Shown here piece after piece: positions 33,837-45,167 of a stretch of DNA of 64,000 nt. Under the pieces are notes generated by a model, which was not told where the DNA came from, did not search any database, and worked only from the letters and a program-made list of their open reading frames with translations. Origin of the DNA: Neofusicoccum parvum (lineage: Eukaryota > Ascomycota > Dothideomycetes > Botryosphaeriales > Botryosphaeriaceae); contig CP087216.1 in assembly GCA_020912385.1 (NCBI GenBank), forward strand, positions 1,488,001 to 1,552,000, in the 5' to 3' direction. Both the position numbers and the translations under genes were made by a program. Each line of letters begins with the position of its first letter. The first letter of the stretch is position 1.

Positions 33837-34944
33837 GGTTGCTGGTGGGTTAGTCGGTCGGACGTTGGGTGGTCGCAGGTGAGGTTCGACTTTCTCGCGG
33901 GTCGACTGGGCAAAAGTCGCTTGGGGTCGCGAGGAGTGTGGGCTTGGCAGCGCACAAACGACGGATTATCGTTGCCCCGCCGGCCGCGCCCCGGCCGACC
34001 CTTCTCGCGGCGCGTCGGCCTGCCGGTCGCACGAGGCCGGTGCAGACCGGCACGGCAACGGCGCGTCGCTCTGCCCAGCCGCATATCACAGGCACAGCCC
34101 GGATGTGCGCGACCTGCTGATGTCTGGCGCGTTGCGCTGCGTAAGCCGCGCCCGCCGCGCCCGCAGCACCTCAGAAAGCATGTCTGCAGGTTTTCGAGGC
34201 TGCCGTGCAGCTTGTCCAAGGCAGTCGCCCTGCACATCATATAGAGGAAACACTGTAAGAACCGAGGCAGCAGCTGATTTCTCTTTCCCGCGCGTCTGTT
34301 TTTGCGCACCAGATGGATTGCTTCTTTTTCTCAAACGACAGCGGTCGCGTTCGCGCCGGAGGATTGGTGGGCCGGTGCCTGAGGCTCGCGGCGGCACTGC
34401 GTCATCAGCCGTCCCGTGGATGATCAGCCGCCTGTCAAAGCCGCAAGCCACGTCGACGGCAGCCACGACGGCGGGCGCCAACAACCACGGGAACGCAGGA
34501 GAAGAAAAGCCACAGGCGCCGCGAATCCAACAGCCGGCCTCGAGTCACAAACAACAGAATATCTGAGTAATAGTCCGGAAGCCGGAGTTAGCGGGCTCCG
34601 CAGAGTCGCGATTGGCGTGCTGGCTGGTGCTCTTTGCGAGACGGCCTGGCCCTGGGCGCCGTCCGGGACGAGGCGGGTGCCATGACGTCGGCGCAGAACC
34701 TACACTGCCCACCCATCACATTACATACGCAATCTCTGCCCATCACCGCCCCCTTGCACCCCGTACTTGAACTCCGCACAAGCTCGCCGCTGCCGGCTTC
34801 CCTTGAATCATTTTCCTCGCTTTCCCTGAGTTTCTTCACTGCTGTCAGCCGCATTCTTGGATTCCTTGCCTGCGCACGCGACTCGTTTCCTTCGCTGGCA
34901 ACCCGCAACACCGACTCATCTGCACTGGCCGCGACTTCTCAGTC
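33837..34944. other. Divergent intergenic region
   Basis: Shared upstream space of eL36 (minus) and the Frag1/Sfk1-type gene (plus). GC-rich next to eL36, more pyrimidine-rich near 34750-34940. No gene seen. Confidence 0.6.
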
Positions 34945-35984
34945 ATGTTGGGTTTACAATATTGGATGGTTCCGCTAGTTGCGGGCGTTGTGTGGCTAGC
35001 GATGCTTCTCGCAATGCTATTAACGTGGATCGTGGATGGGGAGCCGCATTATGTTTCGATGGAGCCAAACCAAAAGATCGCGTAAGTAAAATCCGTGGTA
35101 CTGCAGGAGGCTCCAGGGCACTGACAGATCGAACAGCTACATCTCGGATGTTGGAGCGGACAAGCTTAAGCCTCTGTTCATTGCCATGGGTGCTGCGTCT
35201 GTCGTGACGTTTGATCTTGTCTTCGTGATCGAGCGGTACCTGCGCCATCGTGGACGCCTCCACCCAAACACTTCTTGGTTCCAGAAGGCCTGCTCCATAC
35301 TCGCTATCATTGGTGCGATCGCCGGCGCAGCTGGTCTAATTCTACTCGCCATCTTCGATACTAAAAGGCATCCGACCTTACACGATGTTTTCCTGGCGGT
35401 GTTCATGTAAGTTGACACAGCGGACCCTTGACCAAACGTACCAGCATTTACTGATTGCTACAAGTGGCGGCTACATTGTCTCTGCGATTTTCGTCTGCAT
35501 CGAATACCAGCGCCTCGGCGTACACCACCGCGACAGCAAATACATCCGCGGCTCCTTCTACATGAAGCTCACTTTCATCTTCGTCGAATTCGGCCTTGCC
35601 GTCGCATTCGGTGTCCTAGGCAATAAACACCATCGCACCACTGCCGCCGTCATCGAGTGGGTTATCGCTCTCATCTACGCCTTCTACGTATGGTCCTTCG
35701 CCATCGATTTCCTTCCGGCCCTTCGCACAAAGCACCACCACAGCCGCGAGAGTGCGATCGCCATGGCCGAAGCAGGCAACGGATCCGGTGGCAGCCAGAC
35801 GGGCTTGTACCAGGATCACTTTGTCGGCAACCCCGGCCCCAACGTGTACCCCAGCGGCTTCTCGAACGCCAGTGGTACCAGGCACTACGCAGCCGCACCG
35901 GCCCAGGCTCCCAACGGCTTCGTCGCGAACGACCCCCCTCCTGAGGCTGCGAAGCCCGCCAACGGCATGAGCCCACACTTCTAA
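34945..35984 (+). CDS. Frag1/DRAM/Sfk1-family membrane protein
   Basis: Six-helix membrane protein of the Frag1/DRAM/Sfk1 family. Exons 34945-35081, 35137-35406 and 35465-35984 give 308 residues. Predicted membrane segments lie at about 7-29, 58-79, 97-119, 131-150, 168-188 and 197-221. The family motif IAYISDVGADKLKPLFI follows the first loop, and SAIFVCIEYQRLG follows the fourth helix start. The C-terminal 85 residues are cytosolic, Gly/Asn/Pro-rich and without motif. The second intron ends at ACAAG (35464) rather than the nearer CAG at 35444; only that acceptor keeps the frame open and restores FIGGYIVSAIF. In yeast, Sfk1 supports plasma-membrane PI4P synthesis and lipid asymmetry; whether this protein does the same is inference. 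Confidence 0.85.
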
Positions 35985-36775
35985 ATGAGTGCGTTGGCGG
36001 TATAAAAAAAACAAAAAAAAAATCATTCATTGAATGGACATAAGGCATGACGACAAAGTAAATAACGAGTCAGGATTGCGAGCGTATACACCTTCTGTTT
36101 TGTTTGACCCAAGAATATAGACTTGCGGGCAACTTCTTTTCTTTTTGATACCAGCATTTGGGAAATAGGCGTTTTGAGTGTCATTCCATAAACTGGATGG
36201 CTGCATGACTTCGGTCTTGGACGAACGATGCCCAAGGCGCGCTCAGGGCCGTTTGTAAATAACGTGTAATTCCAGTAATGAATCATCATTAACTATAAAA
36301 ACTTTCATTTGGTGAAGACGCTATGAGTGATAGGCATCGAATTAGGTATGGATTTCGACAGCTAAGCACCAGGAAACTAATGCTCTCGATTGGCTTGAAA
36401 CCATACTCGGGTATGAGGACAGTTCGGAATGTATTGCAATACTTTCCGAGCCGACCCCGTAGGCCTTGCTGCACCGGGGAAAGCGAAGGAAGAAGAAACG
36501 AGTTACAATCATGATATTCCTTTCCCATGCAAAGGCACCGTCAGAGAGCAACCACGCAGATGCAAGATGACCACGCGTCGCTCTTCCGGACGGCTCGATG
36601 GTGTACAATAAAGTCTATCCTTTATTTCGGCCATGCACCGATCCAGCCTCTCGCACTTCCAACATAGAGCCACCGTTCAGAGAGAAATACCCTCCAAGCC
36701 AGATCGTCGTATGAAGAACCTCAACCGACAGCATCCCCAAGCCCCTCAATCGCCACACACAGAGGTGATTGATTT
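35985..36775. other. Convergent 3' region
   Basis: Spacer between the Frag1/Sfk1-type gene and the proteasome beta7 gene. It includes A-rich runs at about 36006-36022 just after the first gene, possibly part of its polyadenylation signal. No gene seen. Confidence 0.6.
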
Positions 36776-37785
36776 CTAGTTGACCTGTGTGCCATAACCC
36801 CGAATCCTCTCGGCGAACTGCCAGCTCTGGTTCTCCAGCTTCTCGTCCTCCTTGAGGTCGACGTCGCGGCCACGCTCGATGACGGCGATGGAGTAGCGGT
36901 CCAAGCTGCGGGCGTCGCGGTAGAAGAGCACCTTCATGCAGTCCTTGACAAGCTTCACCGCATCCTCCCTGCTCAGGTTGCGGCTGGCCTGCTCGTCGGG
37001 GACGTGCTTGCGCAGGATGGGGGTGGCCAGGTGGGCGCCGAAGCCGGTGGCCAGGGCGGGGGCGCTGAAGGTGGTGCCCAGCAGGTCGGCGTGGGCCAGG
37101 AACGGCGTCGTGCCGTCGTGGTCGAAGCCGGCGATCAGCAGCACGTTCCACAGCGGGTTGAAGTCGGACCGGCGCTTGTACAGCACCTTGGACAGGTAGG
37201 TGTGCAGGTTCTTGGCGTTCAGCGAGCCGCCGCCGCGAGGCTGCTGCTCCTCCGCCGGCACGTCGTCCTCGGCGGCTTCGTGCTGGCTGTAGTCCTCCTT
37301 GATGGAGAGAGACGTCAGGAGGCGGTCCAGGTATTGCATGTCCGACACGTCGCCGCCGAAGCCGATGACCGATTTGTTGTTGAAGACGCGCAGGCGCTTG
37401 ACGTCCGTGAAGCGCGCGAGGGAGCCATATGATGCTGTTGGCGGGGGAATTCGTCAGCGGAAAGGTATCAATAGTGGACGCGGACGGCATCGGGAGGGCC
37501 GTCGCGGTGCGTAAGGCTGTCACCGGGTCTACGCACCTAGGTTGTCGGCAGCAATGACGACGCCGTCCTTGTACTTGACAGCCACAACGCTGGTGCCCGT
37601 CACGATAGGTTGTTGGGTGTGCTGGGTGGGGCCGTCGGTCTGGAGGTAGGAGTGGTCGTAGGCGCCGTAGACGTCGTCTCTGGGCTGTTGGATGCTGCCG
37701 CGTTAGCTGAATTGCACTCGGCGGCCAGGTGGTGAGGCTTGTGCAGCTAGCTTACCCGGCCCCAGGCTTGCGGGAAGTGGTTCAT
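36776..37785 (-). CDS. pre4: 20S proteasome subunit beta7 (Pre4/PSMB4)
   Basis: Non-catalytic beta-ring subunit of the 20S proteasome. Exons 37785-37756, 37684-37537 and 37434-36776 give 278 residues. The start [10 protein letters not shown] joins [15 protein letters not shown], a typical short propeptide. The mature part begins near [20 protein letters not shown] and continues [44 protein letters not shown], then [20 protein letters not shown]. Acceptor CAACAG at 37685 is chosen because it keeps phase with the ten-codon first exon. The beta6 gene lies 1.7 kb away on the other strand. Confidence 0.95.
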
Positions 37786-38225
37786 GGTTGCGGAGGCGGC
37801 GGCGGGGAGCGGAAGCAGCGGCGGAGGATGGATGGAAGATTTCGGGTCGGAGGGTTGCGGGGTGGTGGTGCTGGATGGGAGTGGCAGACGGCGGTGATGG
37901 CGTTGGTGGTGGTGCTGAGCTCCAGAGCTCTGGTCTAGGTTGCCGGCCGCCGCGCGCCCTCACTGCCTGGCCCGCGCTTGTCGCGTGCGCCTGTCCAATC
38001 ACCGCGCCCTCGTCGCCCAGCATCAGCAACAGCAGCAACAGCATGTCGAGGTTCTTGGATGCAATTGTTTCTTCGTTTTTGGATATGAAATTGGGGTATT
38101 ATCGCAGCGTTTTTGCTCCCGCTGCTGCGCTCCAGACTAGTGACGAATCTCTCAAAGCCACATCTACTGCTCCCGCTCATCTGCACTGTACTGCTCGAGG
38201 TCCGACAGCTCTGACACTGGAGGAT
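37786..38225. other. Intergenic region
   Basis: Beta7 promoter and 3' end of the HCNGP-like gene. GGAGGCGGCGGCGG-type purine/GC repeats lie just upstream of the beta7 start. No gene seen. Confidence 0.6.
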
Positions 38226-39292
38226 CTATCTCCGGCGCGGAGAACGGGATCTGCTCCTGAACCTGCTCCGCTTCCGCCTGTCGTCGTGATCACGATCCCT
38301 CCGGTCACCCTCTCTGCGCTTCCCGCCGTCCGAGACCTGCGGCGATCCGGTGCCCTCCCTGCTCAATCCCGCCCTGACCCTCTCGGTCATGCTGATGCTC
38401 TTCCCGTCACCGATGCCCAAACCTGACGAGCCCGAAGTGCTTGCAGGAACAAATTCCAGCGCATCCCGTTGAGTCTTCCGTTGCTCCTCTTCCCGCTTCT
38501 TGGCGATTTCCTGCTGAGACTTGCCCAGCTGCTCCGCGTACGCCCATGGCGGGAAGGTCGTCGGGACCGCCACGTCGGCCGGTAGCGTCGTCGCATACTG
38601 GTCCTCATCGCTGATACCGGCAAAGCCGCGCAGCTTGTGCAGTAGGCTGGGGTTACGTAGCATCGACGATCCCTCCAGGCGCTGGTTGAAGTGGATGCCC
38701 TTCGCCTTGATTTCGAGAAAGTTCGCGAACTTCGCCGTGGTGGCGGGTGGCGGCGATCCGGACGGCGACGGAGGAATGTCGAAGTTGGGAACGCGCGGCA
38801 TCGTCAGGTTGCGCACGAGGGCGCGTCCGGCGGAGTAGGGCGACTGCGGTGCGGAGGCTGCGCCATTGGCGTCTTCGGGCTCTGCTGCGGGCGGCGCCGA
38901 TGGACCAGGTGCGGGCGCATCTGCGGGAATGTCTTCGGCGGAGGGCGGTAGAGAGGGACCAGGCGCCGGCTCTGCTTCTGCAGGTGGTGCGGCTTCGGCG
39001 GGCTGAGTGGTGGTGTTCTGGTCGGACGCTTGAGGCGCCTTGTCTTCTGCTGTTCTGTGGTTAATCAGAGGGAAACAGCACTCTACAGCGGCTGATCATT
39101 GTCTTACAAAGCTCGTCTACTGCCTGCTTCTTGGGCGTCGGGCGGGCTGTCTGGTTTGTCTAATATTCTTAGTTATTAGTAGCCATCCGCCCAATTATGC
39201 TCGCGCAGCAGGAAGCGGGCTCTTACCTCGTCGGACGGGGGCGCCTGGGGCCCCTCCTCGTCGCTGCTTCCGTAGTCATCGAGGCCCAGCAT
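38226..39292 (-). CDS. HCNGP-like protein (SAP30BP family)
   Basis: Nuclear protein of the HCNGP/SAP30BP family, linked in animals to transcriptional repression and, with RBM17, to splicing of short introns. Exons 39292-39227, 39159-39108 and 39049-38226 give 313 residues. The start MLGLDDYGSSDEEGP is the acidic YxSSDEE-type motif of the family; a Pro/Ala/Glu-rich linker follows. The HCNGP domain is at about 125-250: NFLEIKAKGIHFNQRLEGSS, NPSLLHKLRGFAGI, DQYATTLP and the segment with REEEQRKTQR. The C-terminus is an Arg/Asp and Arg/Ser-rich tail. The last intron has two acceptors five bases apart; only the downstream one (AACAG, 39050) gives an open frame, the other makes a TAA at the junction. 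It is divergent from beta6 with 219 bases between start codons. Confidence 0.85.
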
Positions 39293-39511
39293 TTTTGCGG
39301 GGTTGGTGTTGAGGGTCAGGATGCGCGGCGGTGATGTCGAGCTTGGAGGGTCCGACGGCTTGGCGCGGCCAGGCAGCTCGCCAGCTACGTGAGCTTCAGA
39401 GCTCCGCCATCACACCCACCTCCGCCGCCGCCCACTCCAACCTCCTCCGCCTCTGCTCCATCGACACCTCTGCAAACGCACATCCACCTGGACCGCCGTC
39501 TCCCGTCCGCC
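39293..39511. promoter_or_regulatory. Bidirectional promoter, HCNGP-like / proteasome beta6
   Basis: Only 219 bases separate the two start codons on opposite strands, so both promoters and leaders must share this interval. The beta6-proximal half is strongly C-rich on the plus strand. No known motif is clear to me. Confidence 0.6.
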
Positions 39512-40378
39512 ATGGCTGCCATGTTCAACGCCGCACCGCCGCAGAGCGGCCCCGGATACTCTTTCAGACAGACGCCTATGACGGCAACACAAGCATCAGG
39601 CGTGAGGCAGCACGCCTTCAACCCGTAAGCCTCCTCCTGGGCGACCCCCCAGGCCACGCAATGCAACGGACTGAGCCTGACTCCACACAGCTACACCGAC
39701 AACGGCGGCTCCACGCTCGGCATCTCGGGCAAGGACTTCACCATCCTCGCCGGCGACACTCGCAGCACATCGGGCTACAACATCAACACGCGCTTCCAGC
39801 CGAAGCTGTTCAAGGTCGGCGGCGAGGGCCCGGACAACGAGGGCGCGACGATCGTGCTGTCGGTGGTCGGGTTCGCGGCCGACGGCGCGGCGCTGAAGGA
39901 GCGGCTCGACACGATCGTCAAGATGTACCGGTACCAGCACGGCAAGCCCATGTCGGTGGCGGCGTGCGCGCAGCGCCTCAGCCACATCCTGTACGGCAAG
40001 CGCTTCTTCCCCTACTACGTGCACGCCATCCTCGGCGGCCTGGACGACGAGGGCCGCGGCGCCCTGTACAGCTACGACCCCGTCGGCAGCTACGAGCGCG
40101 AGCAGTGCCGCGCCGCCGGCGCCGCCGCCTCGCTCATCATGCCCTTCCTCGACAACCAGGTCAACTTCAAGAACCAGTACAAGCCCGGCTCCGGCGTCGG
40201 CCACGCCCTCGAGGAGATGCCCCGCGACCCGCTGCCCCGCGACCACGTCGAGGCCCTGGTGCACGACGCCTTCAGCAGCGCCGTGGAGAGGCACATCGAG
40301 GTCGGCGATGGCCTGCAGCTGATGATCATCACGAGGGACGGGATCCAGGAGGTCTACAGGGATCTGAAGAAGGACTAA
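39512..40378 (+). CDS. pre7: 20S proteasome subunit beta6 (Pre7/PSMB1)
   Basis: Non-catalytic beta-ring subunit of the 20S proteasome. Exons 39512-39624 and 39691-40378 (66-nt intron, phase 2) give 266 residues. After a propeptide of about 35 residues the core begins AFNPYTDNGGSTLGISGKDF and runs TILAGDTRSTSGYNINTRFQ, LSVVGFAADG, AQRLSHILYGKRFFPYYVHA, LGGLDDEGRGALYSYDPVGS and SLIMPFLDNQVNFKNQ. All are characteristic of beta6. The product neighbours beta7 in the beta ring, and the two genes are only 1.7 kb apart here. Confidence 0.95.
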
Positions 40379-41135
40379 GTGGTTGCTGGCGGGAGTTCGC
40401 TATGGATGTACGCATATCACGGTTCAGGAGCTTCGGTCGTGGGAAATAGAGTATAAATTAAGCTCTGGAACGGGCGTAAGATGGCCATTTAACGACTTTA
40501 GGCTCTGCATCCCTCAGTCACGTCAGTTGTGTTGTTCCTGTCTGGTCCATGGGGCCTGAGGACCTCAGCCTTCCCGTCCTTCTCAGATCAGTCTGTCACG
40601 TTATCACCGTTGACCTGCCCCTCTTGCCACAATCAAGCCGATCGGATGTAACCACTGCAACAATTTATTGCTTAACCATCCACAGGAAAAACCCTTGTCA
40701 TTTGGCTATTCGTCTTTCCAGACTTGACAGCCGCCAGCTGATCCCTGGGACTGAATAGCCACAGAGTCGAGTGATGATGAGTCAGTTCGGGCACTAACTA
40801 TCTCTTATGAGACACTTTTTCCGGCCGAGCGGCTCTGAACTGGCACAACCTGGTGGCTGAAAAGGGCATCGTGGTCATCTACTTTTCAAGAGGAGGAAAA
40901 GCAACGCACAGAGAAGCCCATGACTATTAACAACTCACGTTTACGAAAAAGGCGCCAGCGAAGGAGGAAAAGCTGTTTGGCATATGTCACGAATCATCAT
41001 CATCACTACCAATACGAAGTATTCCCAACGCCCAGTGCAGACAGCGACCATACCACAGAGCTGAAAGAGCGTCCAGCACCCCGTCCCAAGCAAAAAAAAA
41101 AAAAAAGAACCAAATGATACTTACCAGCCACCACC
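40379..41135. other. Convergent 3' region
   Basis: Spacer between the ends of beta6 and the Ppo gene. It holds a 15-A run at 41092-41106. A good donor-like GTAAGT on the minus strand (41122-41117) follows the Ppo stop and could start a 3'-UTR intron. No gene seen. Confidence 0.6.
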
Positions 41136-44100
41136 CTACTTCAACGGCGGCAGCTCGCCATCCCAGCACACCTGCATAGCTACAGACACGCAAGCAAAGA
41201 TCAGCCTATCATCCCCACCAGGTCGCGATCACACACACACACAAAAGAGAGCAGGGGCCGACTCACTCAGCGGAAACGGGAAGTAGCTCCCGTGATCCTC
41301 CCGCATGTAGACGTAGAAGCCGCCGGGCCTCGGGATCTTCTTCAGCATGCCCTTCGGGCCGGGGGCGCGCCGCAGGCCCTCCAGCCCGCCCACCGTCCGC
41401 AGCATGGCCGTCAGCGCGACGCGGCTGGCGTCGCGGCCCAGGCACGCGTGCGGCCCGTCGCCGTAGTGGATGTACGACTCGAGCGGCCGGTCCAGCCGCA
41501 CCTCGTCGGGCGACGGGAACACGACCGGGTCGCGCGCCGCCCCGACGAACGAGACGAAGACCTTGTCGCCCGGCTTGACGGGGATGCGCGGCGCTGAGGG
41601 GCCGCGGCCGTCGGTTATAGTGGTGCTGGTGGCGGCGGCGCGGTAGCTGTAGGGTGGATGCTGATCAGCGGAGTGTTTTTTTTTTTTTTTGTTCGTGGGG
41701 GAAAGGGAGATTTTGGCTTACGAGCCGAAGGTCCCGTTGAGTCGGATGGCTTCCATGCAGTAATGCAGGAGGACGTCGTCGGCCTCAGGGGTGTTGAGGC
41801 GGGCCTGCCGGCGGATTTCGGGAAGGTGTTGGATGCCCTCTCCGAGGTAGTAGTCCATAATTTGGGTGAACTGGCTGCGCGTTAGACATGGTGGGACAGG
41901 GGGTGGGATGAGGGATGATGGGCAACGCTCACCACTTGCGCCTGGTTAGGTACCATGGCGGCGGCCGTGGGGAAGACCTGCGACCAAGTGACCTCCTCGA
42001 CGCTGAGGCCGGAGTCGAGTAGTCGTCGTATCATGTGAACGCCGTAGTCCTTGAGGTACGAATCGTTCTCGTGGAAGCTATCGGCGATGCCGGAGATCCA
42101 GCTGGTAGCATTAGCGCTGCGCACGTTGGCTTCGATCAGCTTGCCCAGACTCTTCGACACAGCCGCCGCGGCGCGGTGAAGTGGGAAGGACTTCGTCGGC
42201 TCAAAGTCGAAGAAGATGCACACAAAGATGACGGCGAGTGCCATGTACATCTCGTGCTCAGTAAAGATACCGCGCGGGGTCTCCTTGGTTTTGAGCGGCA
42301 GGGAGAACATGTTGCTTGCGAAGTGAACGTGGGCCAGGTTGCCGACGCTGTGCCTGTTAGTGAACGTGCTTTTTTCTAATTGAGTGGTGCATGTCTTACT
42401 CCCTGGTGAGGTCCACATGATTTGTTCCTGCGATCTTGAAAGACTTCTCGTGGAGAAGCTTGAGCGTGATGTGCTCGTAGAACGTCTTCACGTCGCGGTG
42501 CCAGTTCTCACGGTACAATGACTTGGCCATAGTCTTCCTCTGATTAGCGTGCAGTGGTTCGTCGCCGGAGCTGATCGCGAGTTAGTATGTCTCTAAACTA
42601 CCAGGAAGAAGACCTACAGCATGAAGTGGGAACCACCCTTGCCCATGAGCTCTTCCAACGTGATTCCCCACGTGACGCGGAAATCACGTTGCTGCTCGAG
42701 GACCGCCTTTGCGCCGAGATAAGACGTGATGTTGATTCTCGGCGGAATGAAGGCAGGTCGGTCATACGAGTAGTGACTCTCACGACCAAGGCTTTGCATG
42801 ATCTTCCTGTTTTCTGACGGGATAGTCATCTGTGGAGAGCGTGGGTGAGTATTCGTCTGTAATTGAGTCAGAATGCAAGTTTCATACCGGGTAATGCGCG
42901 TAGATTGAGTTCGGCTTGAAGTGAGATGGGAAAGCTCTCAGGAAGAGCTTGTAGAAGACACAGCCCTGCTCGACATTCAGATCGTACTGGGCCTCATTGA
43001 AGCCCCAGCTACCGAGCGGGTTAGATACAATGGGTCTCTACTCGAGAAGGAGGTGCTTACTTGGTCAGGCTTTTGGCGTGATAGTCAACCGTATAGAACC
43101 GGTCACCTCGCACGAGCACAACGGCATCTGACAGAATGGCCTTTGAGATGGTGAATGTCGGGGCAATACCAACGCCAGGCACCATCGGCTCTTTGGCCTC
43201 CTCGGCAACAAGCCCAGGATACAGCTCGACATAGTCCGGGTGGTCATACAGGTGCCGGAGCTGCTCCGCAACTTTCGGGTCGGAATTGATGCTTTCAAAT
43301 GTGTCGTGAGGCTTCAGGCCGAAGAACTTACGGAACTCATTGAGAGTTGCAAGTCCCCATTTTCTGGCTTGGTTCATACCCAAGATCTCAACGGCACGAA
43401 GAGCTTTAGGCACATTGTTCGCACCGAAGGAGCCTGTGATTCTTTAGCATGTTTGCCGCGCCCATTCGTAGATAGACTCACCTGCGCAGTCCTCAATGCT
43501 CTCGGTGAGGATCTTTACCAAGTCATCGTCGGCATATTTCCCATCTGGACCGCGCTGGAGCTTAGCGAACGGACGCTTCTGCGGATCCTTGTCCATTTGC
43601 TTGCCCCATTTGCCGAGGCCCCTCAGCAACTCGTCCATTGGGACCTCTGACGCGGGTTTTTGGAACATTTCTTGGTACAGTTCCTCAGTCCATTGCTCGT
43701 CTCTCTGACTGGTGGCGGAGTGCCAGCGATACACGAGATTAAACTCAGCCGAGACCTGGTTGCCAACACCGCGTGGAGTGCCATCAGTGCCGTAGACTTT
43801 GGCCATGTCCACGCGCGGGTCCAGAGTCCACGTCGTGTTGCTTCTGTTCAGGTTGACGATGGTGCGAAGGTAGTCCAGAAGCGTGATGTTTATGTACAGC
43901 CCACAGGTGATGAGTCGGCCAGTCTGGAACAGATCGTTGTCATACTTCGCCCACGCTTCCTTGGCCATGTCTGGGGGCAAGCTTTGGTTCGGCTTGCTGA
44001 ACCGGCCGTTCTCGTTGATTGCGGCAAGCTGCTCCACCACATAGTTATGGAAACGGTTGAACATGATGAGCAGGATGCCACACCCAGGCGGGAACCCGAG

Positions 44101-45167
44101 CATCCGAGATTCAGAGAAGCAGTCTGCCTTGAGCTTTCCGTCCTTGAATGTTCTGATCTGGTTCTGATCATCTTGATTGTCTCCGTAGAGCGAAGCAAGG
44201 TCAAGGTAGGAAGAGGTCTTCGAGATGTTCATGTCTCGATGGTCTGTCTGGAAGAGATCGTGGATGATCAAGGAAGCCCAGTAGAACAGGATACTGGATA
44301 CTTTATTTGGGTGTTCTTTGAACTCGTCACGAGCAAAGACCGCGTCGAACACGAGGCCTGGGTCTGGAAGGGCACCGGGTGTGACGGTCTTCGGTTGGAC
44401 ACTCCTGGCATATGGAGTGTTCGCTGCCTGTCGTTAATCGCGGTTCATGCAATTTGTGAGGAGCACTTGCCTGCTCCCAGGTGGGGATACATAATGTTCT
44501 ACTCTTGTTTAGCTGGATAACATAGAAATGGAAATATCACTTACGTTGTAGGATCCATCGGCCTGGCGGTAGGAGAATTGGTCACCCAAATACCTAATGA
44601 AGTTAGCCATCGATACTGACAGGCAGACAAATGTACCCACGATAGGGGCGGGTGCTGAAGGCAGTCCCATAGCTCGTCGACAAAAGTGTTGGTGAGATCA
44701 ACGCGTGTGGATGAGTTGGAGGGAAGGTCTGCAACAAGCTAAGGTGCGAGTCAGTATGGTTCTGCAAGATGCACACGGCGACTTGCCTGGATCACGCGCT
44801 CCATGAGATAGGACTTGTCGTCAATCAGCTCTCTCTTGGCCTTGTTGGAGAGCACCTCTTTGAGCGTCTTCACGTCATTGATTCCAATGGTCTTCAGGTT
44901 CTCGAAGAGGCTGGCCGGAGCGTCTCTCTTGACATAGCTGCCATCGCCCGTCTGGCTGGGCAATGGACGCTGGGAAGCATGGAGAACTTGGGCGAACTGG
45001 GCAAAAGTGCTGGTGACCTCCTCTCTGCCCTTGCTGGCGTCGGGCTTCCGGTCAGAGTGGTCGTGGGTAGGGCTCCCGTTCAGCGAGTCCTTTGGCGAAC
45101 TGCCATTGGAAGAGCCGCCATCCTTCTTCTTGTCCTTCTTGAAGGTGGTCGACAGTCGTCGAAGCAT
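41136..45167 (-). CDS. ppoA: Psi-producing oxygenase: fatty-acid 8R-dioxygenase/P450 diol synthase (PpoA type)
   Basis: Bifunctional oxylipin synthase: a haem dioxygenase oxidises linoleic/oleic acid to the 8R-hydroperoxide and a fused P450 isomerises it to a diol (psi factor). Thirteen exons (45167-44787, 44738-44641, 44593-44545, 44498-44471, 44423-43482, 43433-43061, 43008-42888, 42829-42618, 42570-42400, 42347-41933, 41870-41722, 41646-41267, 41179-41136) give 1120 residues. The dioxygenase domain has distal His240 in SLIIHDLFQTDHRD, and catalytic Tyr417 with proximal His420 in LVYRWH. The P450 domain has NQAQ at 926-929 (Asn and Gln needed for isomerase activity in PpoA) and the haem-thiolate Cys1048 in GDGPHACLGR. 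Since that Cys is kept, it is PpoA-like and not PpoC-like. 5,8- versus 7,8-diol specificity is open. Introns 44786-44739 and 44470-44424 start with GC. Confidence 0.93.

Noticed and set aside
35444..35464. Nearer acceptor (ACCAG) for the second intron of the Frag1/Sfk1-type gene
   Set aside because: Its use puts a TGA two codons later, whereas the ACAAG acceptor at 35464 restores the conserved membrane helix.
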